Shown piece by piece: positions 39,870 through 49,971 of a stretch of 64,000 bases of DNA. Position numbers and translations under genes: made by a program. The notes under the pieces are model-generated. The model did no database searches, had not been told where the DNA came from, and saw nothing but the letters and a program-made list of their open reading frames with translations. The DNA is taken from the NCBI RefSeq assembly GCF_003324165.1, contig NW_025407881.1, positions 62,001 through 126,000 of the forward strand, read 5' to 3'. Source of the DNA: Naegleria lovaniensis. Its lineage: Eukaryota; Heterolobosea; Eutetramitea; Acrasida; Naegleriidae. Position 1 is the first letter of the stretch. Each line of letters begins with the position of its first letter.

Positions 39870-42800
39870 ATGTCGGATTTAACTACACTTCCAAAAGGAC
39901 CTCCTTCTAAGAGATCATCACTCAGCTCTGTTGGATCAAATGACTCCTCAACTAACGACTTTTCGTTAGGCCTTAGTTTTGGAAAAAAGAAAACAAAAAA
40001 ATCAAACATGATATTTGGAGGAGACTTTGGTGAGGTATTTGCATCTGGAAATGATGATAGTGACAACTCGGAAACCAACGAAGATCTCACTTCTGTGGGA
40101 GGTTTTAATTTATTTGGAAATAAGAGCAAAGCAGGATCAGGAAAGTCATCGAGAAGAAATTCTACAAAATCTTTAAAAAGTAATGGGTCGTCCAATGAGT
40201 CCTCAACGTCGCTCACCAAGTTAAATTTTGATATTTTTGGAAAAAAGAATTCTAACACGAATACTGATGAAACCATTTCGACCTCTGGGGTGAGTAACTT
40301 TATTCAAATTATGTTATTTTTCCTTATTGTTTTTAGTTTTCAGATTTCGATGACGATGAAGTAGGAGAAATGCTTGGGCTCGATGATATCTTGCCGAGCA
40401 CAAACAAACAAAAAAAGAAGGACAAAAAGAAAAAGTCTCCAAAAAATTCCTCATCAGAGGCCTATTCTTTTGACACTACACGTACAAAACGACCCACTTC
40501 CAGCAAAAGACCTACTGGATTTTCTCCTCCTGAATCCACAACAGAATCAAAGAATGATAAAAAGAAAAAACGATCATCTAAATCGAGTGACGACTTTGAT
40601 TTCGAGGAGGACAAAATGCTAGAGGAGCAAGAAAAAGAAATTATGAAAATCAAAGAAAAAGAAGAGATAGAGAAAAGAGAAAGAGAAGAACGAGAAAGAA
40701 AAGAAAGAGAGGAGCGTGAAAGAATTGAGCAAGAAGAGAAAGAAAGGTTAGAACGAGAGGAGCGAGAACGTAATGCAAAAGAGGAACAATTGCGACTAGA
40801 ACGAGAGAAAAGGGAACAAGAAGAAAATGACCGAAAGGAAAGAGAAAAAAAGGAACGAGAAAAAAGGGAGAGAGAGGAACGTGAAAGATTTGAAAGGGAA
40901 GAACGAGAAAAACAGGAGCGACAAGAAAAAGAAAGGAAGGAAAGAGAAGCCAAAGAAAAGAAAGAGCGAGAGGAACGCGAGAAGAGAGAACGAGAAGCAA
41001 GAATGGCAAGAGAGCAAGAAGAAAAGAAGCGAATGGAACAGGAACGCTTGGAAAAAGAAAGACAACAATATGCCTTCGAGATGCAAGAAGAAGTCATAGA
41101 AAGCGACTTTGAAGACTCAATTAAGGAAATTGAGCAACCACGAGCAGAGGAAACTGATATTGAAAATTTTACAGATTTTGAAGATGCTTCTAACAATACT
41201 GCGGAACAACACAACGTTGAAGAAACTGTGGAAGTAGAGGAGGAACAAGTATTTGACGAGGATTTTGATTTCTCTGCAGATCCTGTTGAAGAAATGAAAA
41301 AGTCATTGACTTACCTGGACCCAGAAGATCCACCAAGGGTTACTAGACCATCATCAAACACTATTTCTAACGGTTCCCTTACTTCAGTCAGCTTAAAGCC
41401 TCCAGCATCACCTATCAAGAGTAATGATCAACCACCAACCATGGTGTCTATGCATTCTCCAAAACGAGACATTTTTGGTGCTACAAAACAAAATCAAGAA
41501 TATGTTGTAATGCAAAGGAGCCTAGTTAAAGAGGATTTAGAAAACATTTCTGGAATCTTCAAACAAGAATTCAAACAGGAATTCTCCGAAGAAAGAGCAA
41601 AATATCTTTCGCAAATCGAAGAATATCAAAAAACCATTGAAAGACAAGAGGTTCAAATCAAAGAATTCCAGAAAAAGCTTCTGGATCAGGAGCTTAAAGA
41701 AAAGACATTGTTGAACGAGTTACGCCAGGAGCAAGAAGAAATTATTCACAGAATGAAAATTAATTTTGACCAAGAGAAGCAAGCAACTGTTAACAATGTT
41801 CGAATAGAGTATGAATCCACCATTCAAAAATCTCAACTGAAAATTGAGCAATTGAAAGAAGAAGTAAAACAACGTGATTTACGTTGGCAGGAGGAAAATG
41901 AAGAGTTTTTAAGAAGACTTGCTAGAGAGAAAGAGCGAGCAGATCTTACCATTGCAACAGAGATGGAAAATATGAAAAGACGAACCCAAATGGAGATTGA
42001 GCAAATTCATAAGTTACATGAAATTGAAAAAACTGCTTTACTAGAGCGCCAAAAGGATGAAATAGAAGAACATAAGCGTATTATGAAAGAAGAAATTCAA
42101 TCTAAAATGAAACATGTTGAAGTAGAATCCTCGTTGAACGAGCTAATTAAGAAAGTTGAAGTCAATGCTCACTCTGTGGAGACATTGCACAACAAGCTTT
42201 ACGAAGACCAGATGAAGCTCCTCAAACAAAAAGAAGATCACTTGTTAGTCAGAGAGCGGTTAATAGCTGAGAGTGAAAAACACATCCAAAAGCAAAAAGA
42301 GGAGACCATTGCGGAACGAACACGAATTCAAACACTATTTGTAGAAATGGAAACAAAGATGCAAAGCATTCAGAAAAACTATGAAGAGGAACGATTATTG
42401 ACAATGAAGAAAGAAAGAGAACTTGAAGAAAAGAAGCGAAACTTTGAAAAAGAGTATGAAACAAAGATAAAGGAAATTTACGAAATGAGGGAAGCAGTTG
42501 ATGAAGAAAAGAGCAAATTCATTGTGGAAAGACAACACTTCATGGTTGAAACTCAAGAAGAGAGATCCAAGCTTTCTAGAGCTCAAAAAGAAAGTTTAGC
42601 TGAACGTGAATCATCTAGAATTGAGTATTCAGCACGAATGAAGGAATTATTCGAAAAAGAGGCCAATTTATCTGCAGAGAAGAAAAATTTAGAAGAAGAA
42701 CGAAGGCTCATCAGAGAAACAAAAGATCTCATAGAAAGAGAACGTAAAGATATTGAGGAGCTTAAATCCACTCTTTTGAAAGAGAAGGAAGCTCTTTATC

Positions 42801-43660
42801 ATCAACATGAAGCCGTTGCTCAAAAGATGATACAGGTACAAACTGATTCCGAACATATCTCAGCCAAATATCACGAAATTATGAAAGAAAAGGCTGAAAC
42901 AGAGAAGATGAGAAATGAAGCAGAAGCGCTCAACAGAAATTATTTATTGGAAAAGAAAAATCTTAAACAATTAGAAAAACAATTACAAGACCAAAGGAAA
43001 ATGCTTGAAATTGAACGATTGGAGATTACAAAAACTAGAAAGCAACTTGGTGTTGAAAAGGCTGAAATTGCAGCTCGATCTGAAAGAATTAGAAAAACTG
43101 AAACGACCCTCAATGAACAATTGAAATTTATGAATTTGACCTCGTGTATGGATAAGAATGACATGGACGAAGAAGAAGTATCTCCACCTAGAAACCATAG
43201 ATACTCTCAACGAGACAGCTCAGAAAAGTCAGAGCTGTCTTACACTGATGATCTTAGCAACAGTAGTGATGTGAACAGCCCAGCAGCAAATGAAAGAAGG
43301 TACTCCACACCAAGACTTGAAAAACGAAGAGAAGAAATAAGGCCATCTTCGTCGTACTCTGGAGGATGGATTTCTTCTACATACTATGATGTTGATGACA
43401 TGAGAAATGAATGGAAAATTAAGGAACAGCAAAAGTTTTTAGACCAGATCAGTTTGCAAAAGAAAGTATTTCTTGGTACCAACACAGAGATGAATTCGAT
43501 GGAAGCCGCTTCTATTCCAGTCTCTTCAAGTTCCATCCATCCTTTCCAAAGCTCTTCACTCAATTCTCATTTCACTCCCCTACAACAAATTGACAACACA
43601 ACCACCACTCTCTCAAGCCAAAACTCTCCTCTCTCTTCGACACAAAGGCAAGATGGCTGA
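39870..43660 (+). CDS. FBF1: Fas-binding factor 1 (FBF1)-like centriolar distal-appendage protein
   Basis: Exons 39870-40289 and 40337-43660 give 1247 residues. An N-terminal Ser/Lys-rich, disordered part carries short Gly-Phe and acidic motifs (SDFDDDEVGEMLGLDDI). A run of about 150 residues made of Glu, Arg and Lys (from about 235) should form a single alpha-helix. The C-terminal half is a long coiled coil whose order follows FBF1: EMENMKRRTQMEIEQIHKLH, ERLIAESEKHIQKQ, ERKDIEELKSTLLKEKEALY, then QTDSEHISAKYHEIMKEKAE. FBF1 sits on the distal appendages that dock the basal body, fitting an organism that builds flagella. Coiled-coil similarity is prone to false hits, but the matched blocks are collinear. 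The ATG lacks an A run. Confidence 0.62.
40617..41075 (+). repeat. Glu/Arg/Lys-rich coding repeat (single alpha-helix segment)
   Basis: The coding strand is purine-only for long stretches (GAA, GAG, AGA, CGA, AAA codons). It encodes about 150 residues of E/R/K heptad-free repeat within the FBF1-like protein. The antisense strand shows long spurious frames because of this bias. Confidence 0.85.
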
Positions 43661-43737
43661 GCACAAAGTTATTTTTGGCACCAAAATATTTTTGTAAAAC
43701 ACAAGAAAAAAATAAGTTCATACACCAAACCTTCACC

Positions 43738-43974
43738 ATGCAAATCAACATCAAGACCTTGTCAGGCGGTATCAACAAGTTGGATGTGGAAGAAACAGAC
43801 AAGATCACCTATCTGAAACAACTCATCCAAGAAAAAGTGGGTATTGCTGTGCCACAACAAAGACTCGTCATGAACGGAAAGATTTTGCCTGATGACAAGA
43901 CTGTTAAAGATGTTGGTCTTAAAGCCGGAGATACTGTTCAATTGATTTTGCAATTGAAGGGAGGTCGTTTTTAA
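43738..43974 (+). CDS. Divergent ubiquitin-like modifier with GG-RF tail
   Basis: ATG 43738 gives 78 residues that align with ubiquitin without gaps up to Gly76: MQINIKTLSGGINKLDVEET, GIAVPQQRLVMNGKILPDD, QLILQLKGG, then Arg-Phe. The di-Gly at 75-76 plus two extra residues implies maturation by a hydrolase. Leu8 and Lys48 are kept, position 44 is Val and 70 is Ile. Lys63, Lys29 and Lys11 are replaced. Position 72 is Gln, where ubiquitin has Arg and NEDD8 has Ala; this residue decides which E1 is used. It is a ubiquitin/NEDD8-class modifier but neither canonical protein. It lies 77 nt after the FBF1 stop. Confidence 0.85.
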   Translation: MQINIKTLSGGINKLDVEETDKITYLKQLIQEKVGIAVPQQRLVMNGKILPDDKTVKDVGLKAGDTVQLILQLKGGRF

Positions 43975-44225
43975 TTAAATTGATGTTGAAAGTAATTTAT
44001 TTTCTGAGCTTTGATGATCATCATCAGTGTACGTCATCACAATAAATTCAAAAAATGTTATCGATGATCGTAGGTGAATAACTAATTGTTCATAGGGTTG
44101 TATGAGTTCTCATACGATTCTACAATCATAGATCACTTGAAGGGCCCCAACAAATCTCGTCTTCACTAGCAGCAGCTCAATACAAGTTCACTCCATAAAG
44201 AATGAACTTGGTTCAAAACAAAAAA

Positions 44226-45841
44226 ATGGCACAAGTCAACATCTTGGCCTACACAGCCCTGCGCTGGTTCTTTGAGTACGTACGAGTGGTTGCTTTGTTT
44301 GGCCAATCCAAAAATACTTTGAAACCACATCCATAATTTCATATCAAATTTCGGAATACAACAAACGATCGACAACCATGATCGTGCATTACCAAAATAT
44401 CAGATTTTGTATCAGCTTATTCTACGCAAATGTGAGCGTCAAAGGAACTGAAAACATTCCAAAGAAGGTTCCAGTTATTTTGTACGTAATCTAGCTTATT
44501 GGAATATAATCATCTTGTTTCATTTTCAACAGTACTGTTAATCATTACAATGGTCTTGTGGATGGTGTTATCATTTATTCACAAGTGAGTAAGAGAATTG
44601 TGAGGAGGTAAGCAACCTTGATGAATAGTAACAAATGGATCTGACAGTTTTTCAGTGTTGCAAAAGCAGAGCTATTTAAATTACCTTTATTAGGAACTTT
44701 CCTTAAATTATTAGGAACAATTCCAGTAGTTCGTCAACAAGACATCACCAAAGATGAAGAGGAGCAAAGAAGACTATCCAATCAAGCAGCAATAAATGCA
44801 ATGGCTGAAGTATTGAAAGCAAATGACTGCCTTGTGATATTTCCAGAGGGAACTAGTCACAATAATTCTACCTTGACAAAGATTAAAACAGGATTTGCAA
44901 GAGCAGCATTGCAAGCTCTTGATTCTGATGAACATATTTCAAAAGTCGTTGTAGTACCTGTAGGGTTGAATTATGATTCAAAGAATGAGTTTAGATCTGA
45001 CGTATTTATTCAATTCGGAAGACAAATTATCATTGACCGATCTCATTTGTCCGAGTTTAAAAAAGACAGCACAAAATTATTGGATAATTTAGCTGATGTG
45101 GTTAGAAAAGGAATGCAACATGTGACTGTAGTTGCAAATGATCCTGAAACCATTTCTGCTGCACACATTGCAAGATCATTAGTGAGAAAAAGGTCCAATC
45201 CATTGTCACAAGAAGAATATATCTTTCTGACTCAAAAATTTATTGATGTGTTTGAAAAACAAGAAGATGCCAAACAAGTGTTTGCTACTTTAAAACAGTT
45301 AAGCTCACACATGAGATTGTTAAACATGAAATACTCAGAACTTTCAATGAGATACTTTTTTATTAGAAAATTGTTGACACTACTTGTCACATTACCAGTG
45401 ACACTTCCTGGGTCAATTTACCATTTACCAGTTGGACTTGTGAGCAGCTATTTCGGAAAGAAGATTTCACAAGGATATAGAGATCAAGAAGCTCACTACA
45501 TTCTTATGATGATGATTTTCCTTTTACCGTTGTATTATATATTCACAGCAATCATCCTCACCATTATGTTTAGCTTCAAATTTGCTCTCATTTGTGCTCT
45601 CTTATTGGCTGTGAGTGGAGTGATTGCAGTTCATTTACGACCAGTCGGTTACACTATTCATTTGTTCAAATCTTTTGCAAAGTTAATACTTGTGAATCGA
45701 GAAGAATTATTAAGAATTCAAAAACAGCTGAGAGCTGACCTCCCCCCACTCATTTCCAAGCACATGAAAGAAGTTCTTTCTAGAGGCATTTTGGATGAAG
45801 AAATTGAGAGTCGTTGCCAAGGTTATCTCAAGCAGCAATAA
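44226..45841 (+). CDS. Glycerol-3-phosphate acyltransferase, Sct1/Gpt2-like
   Basis: Four exons (44226-44275, 44404-44481, 44533-44607, 44656-45841) give 462 residues; the start is on a run of seven A. The first junction restores ALRWFFEFCISLFYANVSVK, then GTENIPKKVPVIF, the same block that opens yeast Gpt2/Sct1 proteins. Acyltransferase motif I is NHYNGLVDG, and motif III is VIFPEGTSHNNSTLTKIKTG. Two hydrophobic hairpins (about 310-340 and 365-405) anchor it in the ER. The enzyme acylates glycerol-3-phosphate or dihydroxyacetone phosphate to begin glycerolipid synthesis. The first intron (128 nt) is longer than usual here, so its acceptor is the least certain point. Confidence 0.82.
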
Positions 45842-45877
45842 AAGTTGCAATTTTTTTTCACAACAACAATAAAAAAA

Positions 45878-48118
45878 ATGAGCAGCGGAACAGAGGCCTC
45901 ATCATCCACTCAAAACACACCATCACTAACGTCGGAAAATGTCCAACAACAAGAAAAGATGAAGGAATTGGTTTTAAAATTCCTACAACAAAATGGATTT
46001 CAACGATCAGTGAAAGCTTTAGAAGAAGAATTGAATGGTCTTCCGTCCGGACAGAATTTGGTAACAACCGATATTTCGGAATTTGCTTCTACGTACGATC
46101 TCGGATCAGCTAGTAAGTACTATTTGTTCTCAAGATAAAAGTCATTAACCCATTAACGAAGATGGTGAAAGCGAGGTGATAAACAGTTTTATCAGTGATA
46201 GACAAAGTGGAAAGGGCTATTTACAAGCTTATCAGTCTCTTACTGACTGGGTCTTTTCATCACTTGAAATTTACAAGGTTTGTATTTCTTTTTCAATTGT
46301 GGAAAATATATTAATCTTTAAAAGAATGAACTTGTTCAAGTGTTGTATCCTGTATTTGTTCATTGCTATTTGGAACTTGTTAGCAAGGGACATATAGAGG
46401 AAGCAAGAAAGTTTTTAAACAAGTACAAGAATCAACATTCACATTTTCACTACGACGAAATTTTGACTCTTCAGAGTCTTCAATCACCAGAGATAATGGC
46501 ACAAAATGAGTTTTCTAAGAGATTATTGTCTCACAAGTTTATCATTAGACTTAGTGAAGCAAGCTTCCATTTACTGATGAAATTCTTGCAAGACTCATCC
46601 GAGTTAAAATTGTTATCTATTTTAAATCAATACGTCAATTTTAAGACATACAAAGGCCAACCAAGTTTACAAGCTCCTGCTATGATAGATGGAATTTTGT
46701 TAATGGACCACGACATCAAAGCTCAACAACAAAAGAAGAAACGAAAGGCCACTTCTGAAGAAGCTGAGGGATCTGAGGATGAGGATTTGACTGAAGATGA
46801 TGAAGATGAATTGGAAGCAATATTTGGAAAAAACAAAAAAATCAATTGGGAGGTCGAAAATAGAGAAAAAGAAGAAGTGTTAGCCTCTGCTGTCACCGTT
46901 CCTGAAACTCCAGTTGCTCCTCAACCTAGTAGAAGAGGAAGAAAGAAAAAAGGGGCATCAACAGCCGCACAAGCAGAAATTAAGAAATTAATAGATATTG
47001 CAAAGGAGCAAGTCCCTGTATGTCCGTCAGTGTGCTTCTACACACTTTTCAATTGTAGCTCCAATTTAAATACTGTTGAAATTGGCACAAACTTTGAACA
47101 CAAACCATCTAATTACTTTATTGAAGACGGTGATTTTGCACCCCAATATAACCTAAGAAATGGCCCAGTAATTGCTGCTGGATTTTCTGATTCCACAATT
47201 AGATGTTGGAACTGGCGTATTCTTAATGGCACCATTCCTAACACCAAGTCATACGCGAGAAGCGCAGAAAACGTTAACTCAGATGATAACGAAAATAGAG
47301 AATGCCAATACGAAACTCTTGTTGGGCATTCAGGGCCAGTGTACTCCTTATCTTTTAATTCAGACCAACAATGGCTACTTTCAGGAAGTGAAGATTGTAC
47401 AGCTCGTTTATGGAACGTTAACAATTCTGAATGTGTTGTTGTTTACAAAGGTCATCAATATGCAGTTTGGAATGTCTCCTTTAGCCCAACAGATTATATG
47501 TTTGCAACAGCATCTCATGATCGAACAGCAAGATTATGGGTTACTGACAGAGTTACTCCAGTAAGAGTATTAGCGGGACATTTGTCTGATGTAGAATGTG
47601 TAAAATTCCATCCAAATTGTAATTATGTTGCCACAGGTTCCAGCGACAAAACTGTTCGCCTTTGGGATGTTCAAACTGGTGAATGTATGAGAATGTTTAT
47701 TGGACACCATGGGTCTATCAACACACTTGCTTTTTCGCATGACGGGCGATATTGTGCATCTGCTGGAGACGACCAACAAGTGATTGTGTGGGATATTGGC
47801 TCTGGTAAAATAGCTTACAAGTTTATTGGTCATACTGGCTCCATTTGGTCACTAGATTTTAACAGAAACGACACATTCCTTGCATCTGCCTCTTTAGATT
47901 GTACCGTACGAGTGTGGTCCATGTTTGACACTATTGACACTGGATCTTCAGCAGAATCAGCGGCTCAAATTCTCAAAGAAAAGAAATTGGAGCTGAACAA
48001 GCACAAAATAATCTCAAAGGAACCATACAAAACTTATTTCACCAAACAATCACCAGTGTACTCTCTCAAATTCACACAACAAGACTTTGTTGTCGCCAGT
48101 GGAGGGTTCAACTTCTAG
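45878..48118 (+). CDS. TAF5: TFIID subunit TAF5
   Basis: Exons 45878-46112, 46162-46277 and 46325-48118 give 714 residues; the ATG is on a run of eight A. A LisH-like segment (LVLKFLQQNGFQRSVKALEE) precedes the TAF5 NTD2 domain: LQAYQSLTDWVFSSLEIYKN, then ELVQVLYPVFVHCYLELV, matching human FYPLFVHMYLELV. An acidic linker (SEDEDLTEDDEDELEAIFG) follows, then CPSVCFYTLFN and seven WD repeats from about residue 396, for example HSGPVYSLSFNSDQQWLLSG. TAF5 scaffolds TFIID and may also serve in SAGA if no TAF5L paralogue exists. It starts 36 nt after the acyltransferase stop. Confidence 0.93.
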
Positions 48119-48498
48119 GAGATGTTTTCTACTTGGTTGGAAGCAACCTAAAAGATTTAAGGCTAAAATCCATCAGAACGTTAAGGAATAAATGTATTTA
48201 TTACAAATTGTGGATGTAATGGTTGGGCATGAATACAATGTGTATAAGGAAGAAAAGCCGGTAGAATTCTGTTGAATTGTGGTATCTGTTTTGCTATGAA
48301 ATCTGTCATCTCGTCAAGCAAAACGAAAGTGAAAGAGAAAAATTGGAAAAGTGAAGGTAATAAAGTGATGTTAAACAGGCGTATGTTCAAAACCATGGAT
48401 GAGACTTCTTGAGTGGGAGTAATGAGGATGTAATGAAAATGACAAGAGCACGGGATTTTGTCATCATCGGCCGACTATAATGGTGTGAGATTATGACA
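48119..48498. other. Intergenic region between TAF5 and the RRM-like gene stops
   Basis: About 380 nt lies between convergent stop codons and presumably holds both 3' ends (an AATAAA-like AATAAATG lies near 48187). A minus-strand 71-codon frame (48181-48396) ends with a protein-like stretch, MTDFIAKQIPQFNRILPAF. It could be a terminal exon, but I cannot connect it with confidence. Confidence 0.4.
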
Positions 48499-48900
48499 TT
48501 ATTGGTTTTTACAACCATTGCCTGGTGTTCCTGATGATGGTTTGACATCTTCTTTTGTTCTAGAAAGTTTCTTTCCTTCCAAAACATCTTGAGCCGAAGC
48601 TACAATTCCATCAAATTGGCCCACAGCAACTCCATGTCGAGCTAACTCAAGGGCCTTCTCCGCACCTTTCTCCTTATTGAACTGTATTACTGCCGAACTG
48701 AAGACTAAAGCATTGGCTTTGATCACATCAATAGAGGCAATTCCTCCGCTCACCTTTTCAAAGAATTCTCTGATTTGTTTTTCTTCGGCAACAAAAGGTA
48801 ATTCAAAAACAACTATTGTTCGTTTCAAAATTTTTTCTCCTTCCTTTTCTTGTAGAATGTCTTCAAGTTTTTGTTTTATAAGATTTCTTGATGTAGACAT
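48499..48900 (-). CDS. Small RRM-like RNA-binding protein
   Basis: The frame encodes 133 residues. An RRM-like layout is visible: TIVVFELPFVAEEKQIREFF (RNP2-like strand and helix 1), GIASIDVIKANALVFSSAVI (strands 2 and 3, RNP1 region weak), then KGAEKALELARHGVAVGQFD. The RNP1 aromatic residues are poorly conserved, so RNA binding is uncertain. The lysine- and serine-rich tail ends abruptly. The ATG (TTTCATGTC) lacks the A run common in neighbouring genes, so an upstream exon or a different start is possible. Confidence 0.55.
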   Translation of the reverse strand: MSTSRNLIKQKLEDILQEKEGEKILKRTIVVFELPFVAEEKQIREFFEKVSGGIASIDVIKANALVFSSAVIQFNKEKGAEKALELARHGVAVGQFDGIVASAQDVLEGKKLSRTKEDVKPSSGTPGNGCKNQ

Positions 48901-49223
48901 GAAAGTGTGGGTTATAAATTGTCGAAAGATAGTATTATTTGATGATGATTAAATATCTTGATGGTTGTAATACCAATAAAATATTATATAATTCTTGTGT
49001 GTGAAAAGCAGCAGACTTCCGCTTCCGTAAAATTACTACACGTGCCGTTTCGAAGCAGGGATCAAAGTGTAAATGATGATGTGTCGAGTAAAATGGACAG
49101 TGTTTGCTGCGAGTTGTTGTTGTTATTGGATGATGATGGTTCCCAGTACCGAGAAATGACAGCACTCACTCGATGATGACTTAGTATTTTTTTGAAAAGA
49201 ATAGACAAGTGACATTCCATGTG
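48901..49223. other. Intergenic region upstream of the RRM-like gene
   Basis: These 323 nt lie between two minus-strand genes. They should contain the RRM-like gene's promoter and the 3' end of the next gene. Short GTT and GAT repeats occur near 49112-49140. Nothing else is recognised. Confidence 0.4.
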
Positions 49224-49850
49224 CTACCATTCTTCACTTTGCAACATCTTGTTACATTCCATAACCAATTGTTCGTGCTCATCGTGATGACAGTCGTATT
49301 CAAAGATGAACGGTTGATACCAAGAAATGGTTTTCAATGTACGTTTGGAATCTTGATGCTTTACTGATGCTTCTTCCCACTGTAAGCCTTCCATATTCCT
49401 GCTGTGCTCAACTCCGCTTTCAATTACAGCAGCTGCTGCTGGTGGGTGCGACTGGATTGTACAATTATTTACGTTGTTTGTTGTGCAACAAGTGATCAAC
49501 AATGGCTCCTGTTTTATACTTGCCATACGAATGTTGGCTCTGGAAAACAGTACTTCATCTTCCTCTTGTTCTGAATCTGAAACATCTTTCGGAATGAAGG
49601 CTTTTCGCTTTTTCAAAGCAGAGAGAGATGAAGGAACTCCAACGAGAGGACTCTTTGGATTGGTGGTACCTGAAGATTTTAAAGGAGTTCTTGTAGCTTT
49701 GAGATGATCATTTGAAGAGGGCATGGATGTCAAATTTGAACTCATTAGCAACAGTAATAAGGAAGGAAGACTTTTTTTTAGTATTCGTAGTGGGAGAGGC
49801 TTTGCAGTTTGATACATAGCTATACACTTGAATGGCTTTAAAACACCCAT
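49224..49850 (-). CDS. Unknown Ser-rich protein
   Basis: The frame is 208 residues from ATG 49850, but the first 35 residues (Leu-rich) may be non-coding. A start at Met36 (49745) is also possible. The middle is Ser/Pro-rich with a basic-acidic patch (ALKKRKAFIPKDVSDSEQEE). A short Ala run and a C-terminal part with clustered His, Asp and Glu (FEYDCHHDEHEQLVMECNKM) follow. No known domain is seen. Neither start has an A-run context. It is head to head with the BRCT gene, 121 nt apart. Confidence 0.4.
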   Translation of the reverse strand: MGVLKPFKCIAMYQTAKPLPLRILKKSLPSLLLLLMSSNLTSMPSSNDHLKATRTPLKSSGTTNPKSPLVGVPSSLSALKKRKAFIPKDVSDSEQEEDEVLFSRANIRMASIKQEPLLITCCTTNNVNNCTIQSHPPAAAAVIESGVEHSRNMEGLQWEEASVKHQDSKRTLKTISWYQPFIFEYDCHHDEHEQLVMECNKMLQSEEW

Positions 49851-49971
49851 TAGCTAATCAATTTGTTTTCAAACTGTATACACTTTCCTTTGAACTGGAA
49901 GCTTTTCATATTCTTTTTCAACAATAATATGTCTCAAAAAACTAGCCGTTACATTTAAAATTTGTTAAAAA
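49851..49971. promoter_or_regulatory. Short divergent promoter region
   Basis: These 121 nt separate an unknown minus-strand gene from the 53BP1-like gene, whose ATG is on a run of six A. Shared promoter elements are likely but none is identified. Confidence 0.35.

Noticed and set aside
40462-41214. Long Ser/Phe/Leu-rich frames antisense to FBF1
   Set aside because: They result from the purine-only coding repeat on the plus strand.
48181-48396. A 71-codon minus-strand frame ending QFVINTFIP
   Set aside because: Its end is protein-like, but I could not connect it to an upstream exon with a good donor, and the first half is pyrimidine-rich non-coding sequence.
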